DNA from: Nectonema munidae
Taxonomy: Eukaryota; Nematomorpha; Nectonematoida; Nectonematidae
Assembly: GCA_030549495.1 (NCBI GenBank)
Contig: JAUIRK010000017.1
Coordinates: forward strand, 1-64,000
Direction of reading: 5' to 3'
DNA length: 64,000 nt
In this document: piece by piece, positions 32,801 through 44,149 of the stretch
Numbering within the stretch: the stretch's first letter is position 1
Layout of the letters: each line of letters begins with the position of its first letter
Position numbers and translations under genes: made by a program
Notes under the pieces: generated by a model
What the model saw: the letters and a program-made list of their open reading frames with translations, nothing else
The model's database searches: none
Told to the model about the DNA's origin: nothing

Positions 32801-32966
32801 GGGATCGTTCACAATTGACGTCAACTAAAAGTCGGGGGGGGGGGGTATCCAAAGTTGACATAAATCGATTTTGTTAAGTGGTGATATATCTAAAAGTTGA
32901 CATGAGGTGGGGGGGGGGGGGTTGAAATTTATCGAAAAAAGGTTGACGTCAATTGTGAACGACCCC
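32801..32966. mobile_element. G-run MITE, copy 2
   Basis: The orthologous insertion in tandem unit 2, with a changed left end (gggatcg) and shorter G-runs. It was carried along by the duplication. Confidence 0.75.
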
Positions 32967-34375
32967 TTTATTTTCAATGTCTTCAGTATTTAAAAACAAA
33001 TGGTAAAGCTTCTTAGGTTTCATGTCGTGATATTTTTCCATTTTTGTTTCTTCATTGTGCTTTTTGGAATTAGAATAAAAATAATATTTTTTTAATTTAT
33101 ATATCGTTAGGATTATGTCCATTAGTTGAATAAGAAATATGATAGCTAACAGAAAAATTTTCGGCTTTTTGGCAATTGTTCAACTTATATTTACTTATTT
33201 TTTCAACAGTTTTAATAACATTGATTTCATTTTTCTCAGTGGTTCAGTTCCAAAAATTCACTATTCCAGTTATTTAAAAAGTTGTTAGATATTTCTTTTC
33301 TTTTACTTTGCAGAACAAAATGATTTTGAGTAAAAAATTTATCATTGGGCTAAAAAAATATTTTGGTACAGATAATAAAAATAAACTATTTATTGTTTTC
33401 TTGACATTTCTGCACAAAATTTTCTTGTTGAATGGGTTAGAAATTCAAAATTCTCATAATTTGGGAAAAAAAATATTGGAACATTAAGAACTTCACTTGC
33501 TGCAAAAAAATAGATAAACTCGGGCAAAAATTAATTGTAGAAGTTAATCAAAGTAAATTAGAGTAATTCCTTTACATGTATTTATAGAAGGAACACACTT
33601 TTCGTAAGATTCGATTTATTTTTGAAATTTCAGAGCATTATATTTTCTCATTTTAGTAGAGAGCAAAGTGGAGTAGGGCTCCAGGCGAAACCACTATAAA
33701 AAAAGCGTGCCATGTGTAGTACCTCTTGGGTGGTATGGAAAACTACACGTAAATTGATTAAAAAATGCAAGACAAATCTTATGTCTGGATGTATTGGTTT
33801 GAGAACAAATTTATATGTCTGGATATCATATTCATGTATCGAATAAGATTAAAGATGAAAGCCTTCAAAAGTTTATCCAATAAAATTTTCGCTTACTACG
33901 GTTACAAAGTTCAAAATTCCATCCATATTGTTTCCAATATAATTTTTGTGTTACTGTAACAATAAACGCTGAAGATCTTCATTTCACAACAAAATGCGAG
34001 TTAGAGAAAGACGAATGAACAAACAAGAAAACACACATACACATATAATTATAAGTATAATGCTCAATTTAATTTAGAATGGAAAGTTCCATTAACAATC
34101 AGAAGGTATATACAATTAACAGGTACAATTAATATGGATCAACTCAACAGTTAAATCGTAAATACAATTAACATGTACAATTAACTTGAAATTGTTCTAA
34201 TATGACAATCTGCCCAATGTAGGAAATAATTCCCCAAGATTATTTAGAGATAGATTTAGATTTAGATTTTAGCGTCTAATTCCTGATTCGAAGATTTATT
34301 TTTGAGATCTAAAATATAAAAATTAATTTAAAAAATGTAACAAAAATGATTCATACTTTTTATATCTTCTTTACC

Positions 34376-34876
34376 TTGATTTTTTTGCAATGTTATGCTG
34401 CTTTTCGATTACTAACCTGCCATCAGAAGAAAGAACATTCTGCTTTACAAAATCACGTTGATTAATGGAAATAAATTTGTGGTACAAATTTTCCTTTTCT
34501 TGTTCGCACAACTTTCTATAGTTGTGAGTAGAGATTCCGAATTTTTTAAGTTGATCAGAAATTTAAAAATTCCCAGAAGCTCTAATTGCACTTTATCATA
34601 AGTTCTTCATAATTGACTTGATCATAAAGAGCATCAATCATCATACTGATTTTCATTGGCTTCCAGTTCTGGCTGCTTTTAAGAACATGATTAAAAATTC
34701 TGCTCTATTATTTTTCCCATTATAAGGAATGTAAAGACGATTTTTTCTATTTTTGAAATTATATTTTTTAATCGTAGGTAACAATTTCCTTTTAAAATAT
34801 TCAATACCTTCCATGAATATAATTATTTTCAAAATTTTCTATTTTCAACAAAAATCCATAATTTGAACAAGAGTTA
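34376..34876 (-). pseudogene. Transposase-like fragment, unit 2
   Basis: The counterpart of 28140-28640 with the same frame break. Confidence 0.4.
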
Positions 34877-34973
34877 ATTTTTCCATTTTCATTAAAGATG
34901 AAATCTACATACTTTTTTAATTGTTTTCAATGAAGTGATTAAAACAAAGTATTTTATTAAAGCAAATGCTTCA

Positions 34974-35592
34974 AATCTTGTTTGTTTTCAATTTGCAAAA
35001 CTTTTGTTGTACTCAAACGTGCGGTGGCTTTCCAAAGGAAAATTTTCCAAATGATACTATGAAAATAAATCCATTATTTCTGCAAAGCAAACTAGACATG
35101 CATGTAGAATTTTCTGATGTCTGCTTTCATATGTTTCTCTCATATTTAGTGAACTTATTTAAATATATGAATTCCTTTAACCTTGCGCTTGAAGGAAAAG
35201 AGATCAGAGTACTGAATTGTAATAAAAAATAACAGTTTTTGAAATGAAGCTGGAATAATTGCATTCTTGACAAGAAAAATTTTGCTCGTTTTTCGAACAT
35301 ATTTTTTGATGAAAATAAGATTTTCAAAAACCCGTTTATAATCTCGATTAGTAATCTGTCCTCAAAAGACTTTTTAATTCAAAAACAGTTTATTGGTTTG
35401 CTTAACGATTTAGGAGGTGCAAAACATGTTTTTCTGAAATATCTCATAGCAATTTTTCGATTGAAATGGGAGAGTCCTATGCTTGCAAAGATTAAACTAC
35501 ATATTAATGTGAGCAAGCGTTTTTCATGCTACTTGCCATTGAAACTGTTATATGATTATAAATATATGCTGCAAGTTCATTGCACCTTTTAA
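34974..35592 (+). pseudogene. hAT transposase remnant, unit 2
   Basis: The counterpart of 28738-29356, with all three landmarks. The MITE site behind it is empty ('ccttttaatataaaggc'). Confidence 0.75.
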
Positions 35593-35662
35593 TATAAAGG
35601 CATCCCTGAGCCAATATTTATTTAAGTTAACACTCTTTAAATGCCTGACATTGACGTAAGGC

Positions 35663-35803
35663 TGTGGATTGTCCATACATCCTAGGTTCAAATGCCCTTC
35701 CGGGAATGTTCAGTGTCATTCGTGTATGAAACAAGGACACTTTGCCAGAGTGTGTAAGTTTAAAGCTCAGCCAACTAGAGTTTTATCAAGCCCTTCCCTT
35801 ACC
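35663..35803 (+). mobile_element. LTR-retroelement fossil: gag zinc-knuckle fragment, unit 2
   Basis: The counterpart of the unit 1 fossil. Broken fragment only. Confidence 0.5.
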
Positions 35804-36281
35804 ACATTATATTGGTGCATCACCATTACCACCATAATGGAGTAAAAAGCCCATCGTTTATTTATTTGGCTTTCACTAAAGATAGATTTATCTTGCTGAA
35901 AAGATTGTCAAATAAATCAAGTTTTTACTGTCGCTGTAAATTTTTGATTACTATATGTATAAAAGTAAGAATAAAATTCATTTATAATTCAAAGTTTTGA
36001 TTATTTTCCTTTATTCTATGAAAAAAATTAACGCCATCTAGATGAACTTTTTTTTCTGATTGAAAATTATTATTTCAGAATTGAAAAGGAAAAAACAAAT
36101 TTTATACTGTTTTCAAATTAAATGAATTAAAATCACGGAAAGCGATGAAAATAAAAACAATGATCTTAAACTGAGCAATAAGTTTTTTATGCCTTGTATA
36201 CGTTTTCTACCATTTCTTCAGTACCAAGTCTTTTCAACAACAACCATAAAATTTATTGATCCACTTATCTTATCATTTAAA

Positions 36282-36982
36282 CCATGATTTTTTGAATGTT
36301 CGGAAGATATTGCTTCTGATGTTTTCGAGAATTTTAGTTCTCAAGAATCCGAAGAGGATGATGACGACAGTCATGATAATGATCAAGAAACAAACACAGA
36401 AAATATAGATGATAGCCTCTTGGCTCCAGATGGAAGCAAATATACTTGGGATTCTCAAAACTCTGTTTGTGGTCCCAGTTTGATTCGGAATAGACGTAAT
36501 CTGTCATCTAGGTCTTTTGGATCTTCAAATGAAGCACAAGGTTTGAAGAATCATTATGAAATTTTCAAAAAAAATTTTGACATAATTTTGATGAATCATA
36601 TAGTGGAGATGACGAAAAAAAAGCTGCAGAGAACTACAAGTAAATTTTTGCCTTACTCATTTCATTTTATTTTTAATACTTTTTAAAATAATGTCAATTG
36701 CAAATGGGAAGAACTTAGAAGCTGCTACCAAAGATTTGAAATTTCTGACCTCATGGCATACTTTGGTTGTGTTCTCCACATCGGTCAAGCCAAAGACCAG
36801 AAAATTATCACACGACATTTTTTTTCAAAAAATGGAGATCCATGTCTTAGAGCAGCTATTCGTAGACGTATGTTCATGTTTATAAACATTTTCATTAGGT
36901 TTCATCATTTTAAATACGTTTTACTGTATGTACTTCAATTAAATACAAACGTGGAATTGCATAAAATTCGTTACACGGCTAT
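36282..36982 (+). pseudogene. piggyBac transposase N-terminal remnant, unit 2
   Basis: The counterpart of 30180-30880 with a few substitutions. It ends at the next unit start. Confidence 0.78.
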
Positions 36983-37315
36983 TAAGATATTAAGTTGGTT
37001 TTAGCGTCCGTTATATATTTAAGGTTAAGGACCTGTGTTTTATGCGCATCTTTATATGCGCACAATAATATTATTTTATCTTATATTAGCTTTATATTTT
37101 ATATGGTCTGATGAGTTCGTTGTTGGTTTTAGCGTCCGTTATATATTTAAGGTTAACGACCTGTGTTTTGTGCGCATATTTTTGCTTTTACGCTAACTAA
37201 ATTCACACGTTATGGCAACATAGATTTAATTTTAACGCATCATACCAAATACACGCATTTGATTGGTTTAAGCCCTACTAATTTTTTTGTTTGAACATGC
37301 ATAGCTTGGTGTGTC

Positions 37316-38854
37316 TTGAAATGTTTTCATTTACGCAATTTGCACTACCAATCGTTACCACCTTTATTTGGAAATAGTAATATTTTTACACATATCATTT
37401 TAAAACAAATAATATATATTTATACAATAAAGTCTGTATTTAGCGCACTATACACAATGGGGTCCACAAGTAAAGACACGCAATTTACAAGGTTTACCTT
37501 GGATAAAATTTCGGAAAAATGTGCTCTACTAGAACAGGATGAAAGCATAAACATGAACGAGATAGAAATTTTCATAGAAGCACTAGAAAAAAAATATGAA
37601 CAAGAAATAGAACAAAAAGAAGGAAAACTTGATAAAAGTGTGAAAGGGATTAATGATGAAAATTTGAATTGCGAAGAAGGAGTAGGAAACTCAAAATCAA
37701 AAAGTATTAAAGTAGAAAAAAAGGGGAGACGAGTAAAGGTTAATAAAAAATCTGCAGCACTGAAACAAAAAGAAGATATAAACATAGCAGAGTTGGAAAC
37801 TTTCATCGACGCAATAGAAAAAAAATATGGACTGGATATAGAACAAAGAGAAGGAAAACCTGAGAAAAGGAAGCGAAATGAAGAAGATAAAAGTGTGAAA
37901 AGAATCAATGTTGAAAATTTGAATAACAGAGAAGAAGTAGGAAACTCAAAATCAAGAAATATAGAAGAAAAGAAACGGCGTTATGTAAAAATTAAAAGTA
38001 AAGCAGAACTGAAACAAGAAGAAAACATAAGCATAGCCCTTGATCATTTCAGTGAAGCACTAGAAAAAAAATATGGACTGGATATAGAACAAAAAGAAGG
38101 TAATCCCATGAAAAGAAAGCGAAATGAAGAAGATAAAAGTGTGAAAAGGATTAATGTTGAAAATTTGAATTACCATGATGAAACAGGAAATTCAAAATCA
38201 AAAAATATAAATGAAGAAAAGAAAACGCGTTATGTAAAAATTAAAAATAAAGCAGAAAAACTTAAACCGAAAGAAAACACGAATAGACCCTGGTTTAAAA
38301 TTTTCGTTGACACACTAGAAAATATCTATGAGCAAGATATAGAACAAAAAGAAGGAAAACCTGAGAAAAGGAGGCAAACTGAAGAAGATAAAACTGTGAA
38401 AAGAATCAATGTTGAAAATTTGAATTACCGAGAAGAAGTAGGAAACTCAAAATCAGTAAATATTAATGTTGAAAATAAAAGACGTTATGTCAAAATTAGA
38501 AGTAAAGCAGAACTGAAACAAGACGAAAACATGATCATGAGAGATATTGATAATTTCACTGAAGCACTAAAAACACAATATGGACTCGATATAGAACAAA
38601 AAAGAGGAAATCCTGTAAAAAGAAGACGAACTGAAGATAAAAGTGTGAAAAGGATAAATTTTGAAAATTTGAATTACCAAGAAGAAACAGAAAACTCAAT
38701 AGCAAGAAAAGTAGAAAATAAAAGACGTTACGTAAAAATTAGAAGTAAAGCAGAAAAATGTGTACCACTGAAACAAGACGAAAACATAAACATAGTAGAA
38801 ATAGACAATTACATTGCCGCAATAGAAAAAAAATATGAACTAGATATAGAATAA
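37316..38854 (+). CDS. Unrecognised Lys/Glu-rich repeat protein, copy 3
   Basis: Also 512 codons, likely ATG at 37457. It differs from copies 1 and 2 by at least five residues (Gln to Glu in NCQEG, Pro to Arg in KKPRY, Thr to Ala in NKTEK, Arg to Val in SKSRN, Lys to Asn in NLKYQ), but has no stop or frameshift. Changes are mostly amino-acid-changing in this small sample, so there is no sign of strong purifying selection. The frame could be open simply because the duplication is young. Confidence 0.55.
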   Translation: MKCFHLRNLHYQSLPPLFGNSNIFTHIILKQIIYIYTIKSVFSALYTMGSTSKDTQFTRFTLDKISEKCALLEQDESINMNEIEIFIEALEKKYEQEIEQKEGKLDKSVKGINDENLNCEEGVGNSKSKSIKVEKKGRRVKVNKKSAALKQKEDINIAELETFIDAIEKKYGLDIEQREGKPEKRKRNEEDKSVKRINVENLNNREEVGNSKSRNIEEKKRRYVKIKSKAELKQEENISIALDHFSEALEKKYGLDIEQKEGNPMKRKRNEEDKSVKRINVENLNYHDETGNSKSKNINEEKKTRYVKIKNKAEKLKPKENTNRPWFKIFVDTLENIYEQDIEQKEGKPEKRRQTEEDKTVKRINVENLNYREEVGNSKSVNINVENKRRYVKIRSKAELKQDENMIMRDIDNFTEALKTQYGLDIEQKRGNPVKRRRTEDKSVKRINFENLNYQEETENSIARKVENKRRYVKIRSKAEKCVPLKQDENINIVEIDNYIAAIEKKYELDIE

Positions 38855-38902
38855 AAAAAACCAAAACCTGAGAAAAATAGTCGAACTCAGCATATAAAGA
38901 GT

Positions 38903-39078
38903 GGGGTCTTTCACAATTGACGTCAACTAAAAGTGGGGGGGGGGGGGGGGGGGGGTATCCAAAGTTGACATAAATCGATTTTGTTAAGTGATGATATATC
39001 TAAAAGTTGACATGAGGTGAGGGGGGGGGGGGGTTGAAATTTATCGAAAAAAGGTTGACGTCAATTGTGAACGACCCC
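38903..39078. mobile_element. G-run MITE, copy 3
   Basis: The orthologous insertion in tandem unit 3, with a left-end change (ggggtctttc) and longer G-runs (about 21). Differences in G-run length are expected of slippage or sequencing error. Confidence 0.75.
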
Positions 39079-40236
39079 TTTATTTTCAATGTCTTCAGTA
39101 TTTAAAAACAAATGGTAAAGCTTCTTAGGTTTCATGTCGTGATATTTTTCCATTTTTGTTTCTTCATTGTGCTTTTTGGAATTAGAATGAAAATAATATT
39201 TTTTTAATTTATATATCGTTAGGATTATGTCCATTAGTTGAATAAGAAATATGATAGCTAACAGAAAAATTTTCGGCTTTTTGGCAATTGTTCAACTTAT
39301 ATTTACTTATTTTTTCAACAGTTTTAATAACATTGATTTCATTTTTCTCAGTGGTATTCAGTTCTAAAAATTCACTATTCCAGTTATTTAAAAAGTTGTT
39401 AGATATTTCTTTTCTTTTACTTTGCAGAACAAAATGATTTTGAGTAAAAAATTTATCATTGGGCTAAAAAAACATTTTGGTACAGATAATAAAAATAAAC
39501 TATTTATTGTTTTCTTGACATTTCTGCACAAAATTTTCTTGTTGAATGGGTTAGAAATTCAAAATTCTCATAATTTGGGAAAAAAAATATTGGAACATTA
39601 AGAACTTCACTTGCTGCAAAAAAATAGATAAACTCGGGCAAAAATTAATTGTAGAAGTTAATCAAAGTAAATTAGAGTAATTCCTTTACATGTATTTATA
39701 GAAGGAACACACTTTTCGTAAGATTCGATTTATTTTTGAAATTTCAGAGCATTATATTTTCTCATTTTAGTAGAGAGCAAAGTGGAGTAGGGCTCCAGGC
39801 GAAACCACTATAAAAAAAGCGTGCCATGTGTAGTACCTCTTGGGTGGTATGGAAAACTACACGTAAATTGATTAAAAAATGCAAGACAAATCTTATGTCT
39901 GGATGTATTGGTTTGAGAACAAATTTATATGTCTGGATATCATATTCATGTATCGAATAAGATTAAAGATGAAAGCCTTCAAAAGTTTATCCAATAAAAT
40001 TTTCGCTTACTACGGTTACAAAGTTCAAAATTCCATCCATATTGTTTCCAATATAATTTTTGTGTTACTGTAACAATAAAACGCTGAAGATCTTCATTTC
40101 ACAACAAAATGCGAGTTAGAGAAAGACGAATGAACAAACAAGAAAACACACATACACATATAATTATAAGTATATTGCTCAATTTAATTTAGAATGGAAA
40201 GTTCCATTAACAATCAGATTAATTTAAAAAATGTAA

Positions 40237-40744
40237 CAAAAATGATTCATACTTTTTAAATCTTCTTTACCTTGATTTTTTTGCAATGTTATGCTGCTTT
40301 TCGATTACTAACTTGCCATCAGAAGAAAGAACATTCTGCTTTACAAAATCACGTTGATTAATGGAAATAAATTTGTGGTACAAATTTTCCCTTTCTTGTT
40401 CGCACAACTTTCTATAGTTGTGAGTAGAGATTCCGAATTTTTTAAGTTGATCAGAAATTTAAAATTTCCCAGAAGCTCTAATTGCACTTTATCATAAGTT
40501 CTTCATACTTGACTTTATCATAAAGAGCATCAATCATCATACTGATTTTCATTGGCTTCCAGTTCTGGCTGCTTTTAAGAACATGATTAAAAGATTCTGC
40601 TCTATTATTTTTCCCATTATAAGGAACGTAAAGACGATTTTTTCTATTTTTGAAATTATATTTTTTAATCGTAGGAAACAATTTCCTTTTAAAATATTCA
40701 ATACCTTCCATGAATATAATTATTTTCAAAATTTTCTATTTTCA
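40237..40744 (-). pseudogene. Transposase-like fragment, unit 3
   Basis: The most open of the three: 83 codons on the minus strand (40729-40478) with NNRAESFNHVLKSSQNW intact. This unit has an extra A, 'ttaaaagattc', where units 1 and 2 read 'ttaaaaattc', which explains the restored frame. Confidence 0.4.
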
Positions 40745-40870
40745 AGAAAAATCCATAATTTGAACAAGAGTTAATTTTTCCATTTTCATTAAAGATGAAA
40801 TCTACATACTTTTTTAATTGTTTTCAATGAAGTGATTAAAACAAAGTATTTTATTAAAGCAAATGCTTCA

Positions 40871-41489
40871 AATCTTGTTTGTTTTCAATTTACAAAACTT
40901 TTGTTGTACTCAAACGTGCGGTGGCTTTCCAAAGGAAAATTTTCCAAATGATACTATGGAAATAAATCCATTATTTCTGCAAAGCAAGCTAGACATGCAT
41001 GTAGAATTTTCTGATGTCTGCTTTCATATATTTCTCTCATATTTAGTGAACTTATTTAAATATATGAATTCCTTTAACCTTGCGCTTGAAGGAAAAGAGA
41101 TCAGAGTACTGAATTGTAATAAAAAATAACAGTTTTTGAAATGAAGCTGGAATAATTGCATTCTTGACAAGAAAAATTTTGCTCGTTTTTCGAACATATT
41201 TTTTGATGAAAATTAGATTTTCAAAAACCCGTTTATAATCTCGATTAGTAATCTGGCCTCACAAGACTTTTTAATTCAAAAACAGTTTATTGGTTTGCTT
41301 AACGATTTAGGAGGTGCAAAACATGTTTTTCTGAAATATCTCATAGCAATTTTTCGATTGAAATGGGAGAGTCCTATGCTTGCAAAGATTAAACTACATA
41401 TTAATGTGAGCAAGCGTTTTTCATGCTACTTGCCATCGAAACTGTTATATGATTGTAAATATATGCTGCAAGTTCATTGCACCTTTTAA
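40871..41489 (+). pseudogene. hAT transposase remnant, unit 3
   Basis: The counterpart in unit 3, all three landmarks present. The MITE site is empty and reads 'ccttttaatttaaaggc', showing the single TTAA that copy 1 has duplicated. Confidence 0.75.
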
Positions 41490-41559
41490 TTTAAAGGCAT
41501 CCCTGAGCCAATATTTATTTATGTTAACACTCTTTAAATGCCTGACATTGACGTAAGGC

Positions 41560-41700
41560 TGGGGATTGTCCATACATCCTAGGTTCAAATGCCCTTCTCG
41601 GAATGTTCAGTGTCATTCGTGTATGAAACAAGGACACTTTGCCAGAGTGTGTAAGTTTAAAGCTCAGCCAACTAGAGTTTTATCAAGCCCTTCCCTTACC
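41560..41700 (+). mobile_element. LTR-retroelement fossil: gag zinc-knuckle fragment, unit 3
   Basis: The counterpart of the unit 1 fossil. Broken fragment only. Confidence 0.5.
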
Positions 41701-42179
41701 ACATTATATTGGTGCATCACCATTACCACCATAATGGAGTAAAAAGCCCATCGTTTATTTATTTGGCTTTCACTAAAGATAGATTTATCTTGCTGAAAAG
41801 ATTGTCAAATAAATCAAGTTTTTACTGTCGCTGTAAATTTTTGATTACTATATGTATAAAATTAAGAATAAAATTCATTTATAATTCAAAGTTTTGATTA
41901 TTTTCCTTTATTCTATGAAAAAAAATTAACGCCATCTAGATGAACTTTTTTTTCTGATTGAAAATTATTATTTCAGAATTGAAAAGGAAAAAACAAATTT
42001 TATACTGTTTTCAAATTAAATGAATTTAAATCACGGAAACCGATGAAAATAAAAACAATGATCTTAAACTGAGCAATAAGTTTTTTATGCATTGTATACG
42101 TTTTCTACCATTTCTTCAGTACCAAGTCTTTTCAACAACAACCATAAAATTTATTGATCCACTTATCTTATCATTTAAA

Positions 42180-42879
42180 CCATGATTTTTTGAATGTTCG
42201 GAAGATATTGCTTCTGATGTTTTCGAGAATTTTAGTTCTCAAGAATCCGAAGAGGATGATGACAGTCATGATAATGATCAAGAAACAAACACAGAAAATA
42301 TAGATGATAGCCTCTTGGCTCCAGATGGAAGCAAATATACTTGGGATTCTCAAAACTCTGTTTTTGGTCCCAGTTTGATTCGGAATAGACGTAATCTGTC
42401 ATCTAGGCCTTTTGGATCTTCAAATGAAGCACAAGGTTTGAAGAATCATTATGAAATTTTCAAAAAAAATGTTGACATAATTTTGATGAATCATATAGTT
42501 GAGATGACGAAAAAAAAGCTGCAGAGAACTACAAGTAAATTTTTGCCTTACTCATTTCATTTTATTTTTAATACTTTTTAAAATAATGTCAATTGCAAAT
42601 GGGAAGAACTTAGAAGCTGCTACCAAAGATTTGAAATTTCTGACCTCATGTCATACTTTGGGTTGTGTTCTCCACATCGGTCAAGCCAAAGACCAGAAAA
42701 TTATCACACGACATCTTTTTTCAAAAAATGGAGATCCATGTCTTAGAGCAGCTATTCGTAGACGTATGTTCATGTTTATAAACATTTTCATTAGGTTTCA
42801 TCATTTTAAAAACGTTTTACTGTATGTACTTCAATTAAATACAAACGTGGAATTGCATAAAAATCGTTACACGGCTATT
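42180..42879 (+). pseudogene. piggyBac transposase N-terminal remnant, unit 3
   Basis: The counterpart in unit 3. It lacks one codon of the acidic Asp run, and an extra G near 42662 changes the frame locally. After 'cacggctatt' the sequence departs from the other units, marking the right end of the array. Confidence 0.78.
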
Positions 42880-43050
42880 TACTAAGGGCTTTTCAAATAT
42901 ATTTAAATCGTATTAAAAACGTATTTACAAGAGAAATTGATATACTATGAAAATGATTATTATAATTTATGTAATTCAGTAGTTGCTCTACTTAAAATTA
43001 ACACAACAAAACTTGAAGAACATAACTTAAAAAATGTCCCATCTTTAAAA
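42880..43050 (+). other. Right flank of the array with a short unassigned frame
   Basis: The frame from 42937 reads YENDYYNLCNSVVALLKINT and then runs into a SINE. It could be a small coding remnant, but nothing is recognised. Confidence 0.2.
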
Positions 43051-43195
43051 GTAAAGATACGAGGGGTGTTTTCACGAAAAAGCGCAATTGCACCTCGTGT
43101 ATCGAACTATGCCGAAAGCAGACTTGATGCAGTATCGAACTCAAGGCGTTGAGTTTATCGAATACAGCATCTAATTAACACCACTCACGCCCCCT
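43051..43195 (-). repeat. tRNA-type SINE family A, copy 1
   Basis: On the minus strand the family reads 'gggggcgtgagtagg' (A-box region), 'ggtt.gatgctggattcga', 'aactcaaggtcttgggttcg' (B box), then 'tcatagttc.atacaagc', 'gcgcaattgtgcctt' and 'gaaaacacccc'. Seven copies lie in 43-63 kb. The parent tRNA is not identified. Confidence 0.8.
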
Positions 43196-44149
43196 ATTTT
43201 AACTTAGACTAATGAGCGAAATCCCTTACTGGAATACGAAAAATATCAGCGAGTGTTGAATTAGATTTCAATTATTCATATATTTAAAGCTCATTTGTGT
43301 ATAATGCCTATATTATTTCATTATATACTTTGCTAGAATTCTGCGTCTACTTTCTTGTAGTTGCAGAATTACTACAGTTCTGGATTAATACATCAGACAA
43401 TAACGCCCGGTGCAATCTGAGCAATATCCGGACGTAAACTTAAAGGGGAACTTGGATCCAGGACATTAATTATGTAGATTCAATAATGTCGAGCTTGGTG
43501 ATGCAGAACTTGGAACGTCTCACAAGGCTCTTGTATGTTAAACCTAAGATGCGTCTCTCTAGTTAACCGCGCCATCTGAGTTTGCTAAAAGTCATTGGAA
43601 CAGGATGGTGGATATACCATTCAGCAGAAGAACTTCATAAGTCAATGGTGTATGACTTAGATGTTGAGTGAATATTGCTTGACGGTTAGCAATCAAGTTC
43701 AGTTTGTCAACTACTGCCTGTAATTGTAATGCCGGCGTATCCAATTCTACGTAATTATAGCTATCGAGATATCTACGACTACTTTTTCTTACATTCCTTC
43801 ATACCTCATCCGTTGTCACGAGAGTTACCAAGAAACGCGTACGAAGATTACAGGTAAACGTTTGGATTTTGCAAAGTATACTTCGGACTCTGCTTCAATT
43901 TTAATGAAAAATAAAAAGAAAAACCTTCAATATGACGACATTAAATGGATAATCCCAAAATCAAAATTAGTCGCCTCTTCCATCGAATACGAATTAGATA
44001 TCATTTGTGAACAGGAGCAACTACTTTAACATGAAGATCTCAAATTTAAACACAATGATGTAGGGTTACGTGACGTGTGACTGCCTCTGCTTTATATAAC
44101 ACAAATACCATTTCCATAAGTGGAGTTAGTCTGTTTATTAGTCCTAAAG
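43196..44149. other. Unassigned stretch, possibly LINE 5' part
   Basis: No clear motif. It is less AT-rich than its surroundings and leads into LINE endonuclease sequence, so it may be the decayed 5' part of that LINE. The forward readings contain many stops. Confidence 0.35.

Larger units (their letters stand above)
24655..42879 (+). repeat. Tandem array of three 6.1-kb units
   Basis: Units run 24655-30892 (6238 bp), 30893-36994 (6102 bp) and 36995-42879 (5885 bp), all starting 'ttggttttagcgtccg'. They are about 98-99% alike by eye over their whole length, including non-coding parts. Copy 1 has an extra MITE at 29358; copy 3 lacks about 217 bp that correspond to 27861-28083 of copy 1. Both inner junctions read 'aagatattaag' then 'ttggttttagcg', so they came from the same duplication breakpoint. 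Left and right outer flanks do not match each other. Confidence 0.95.
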
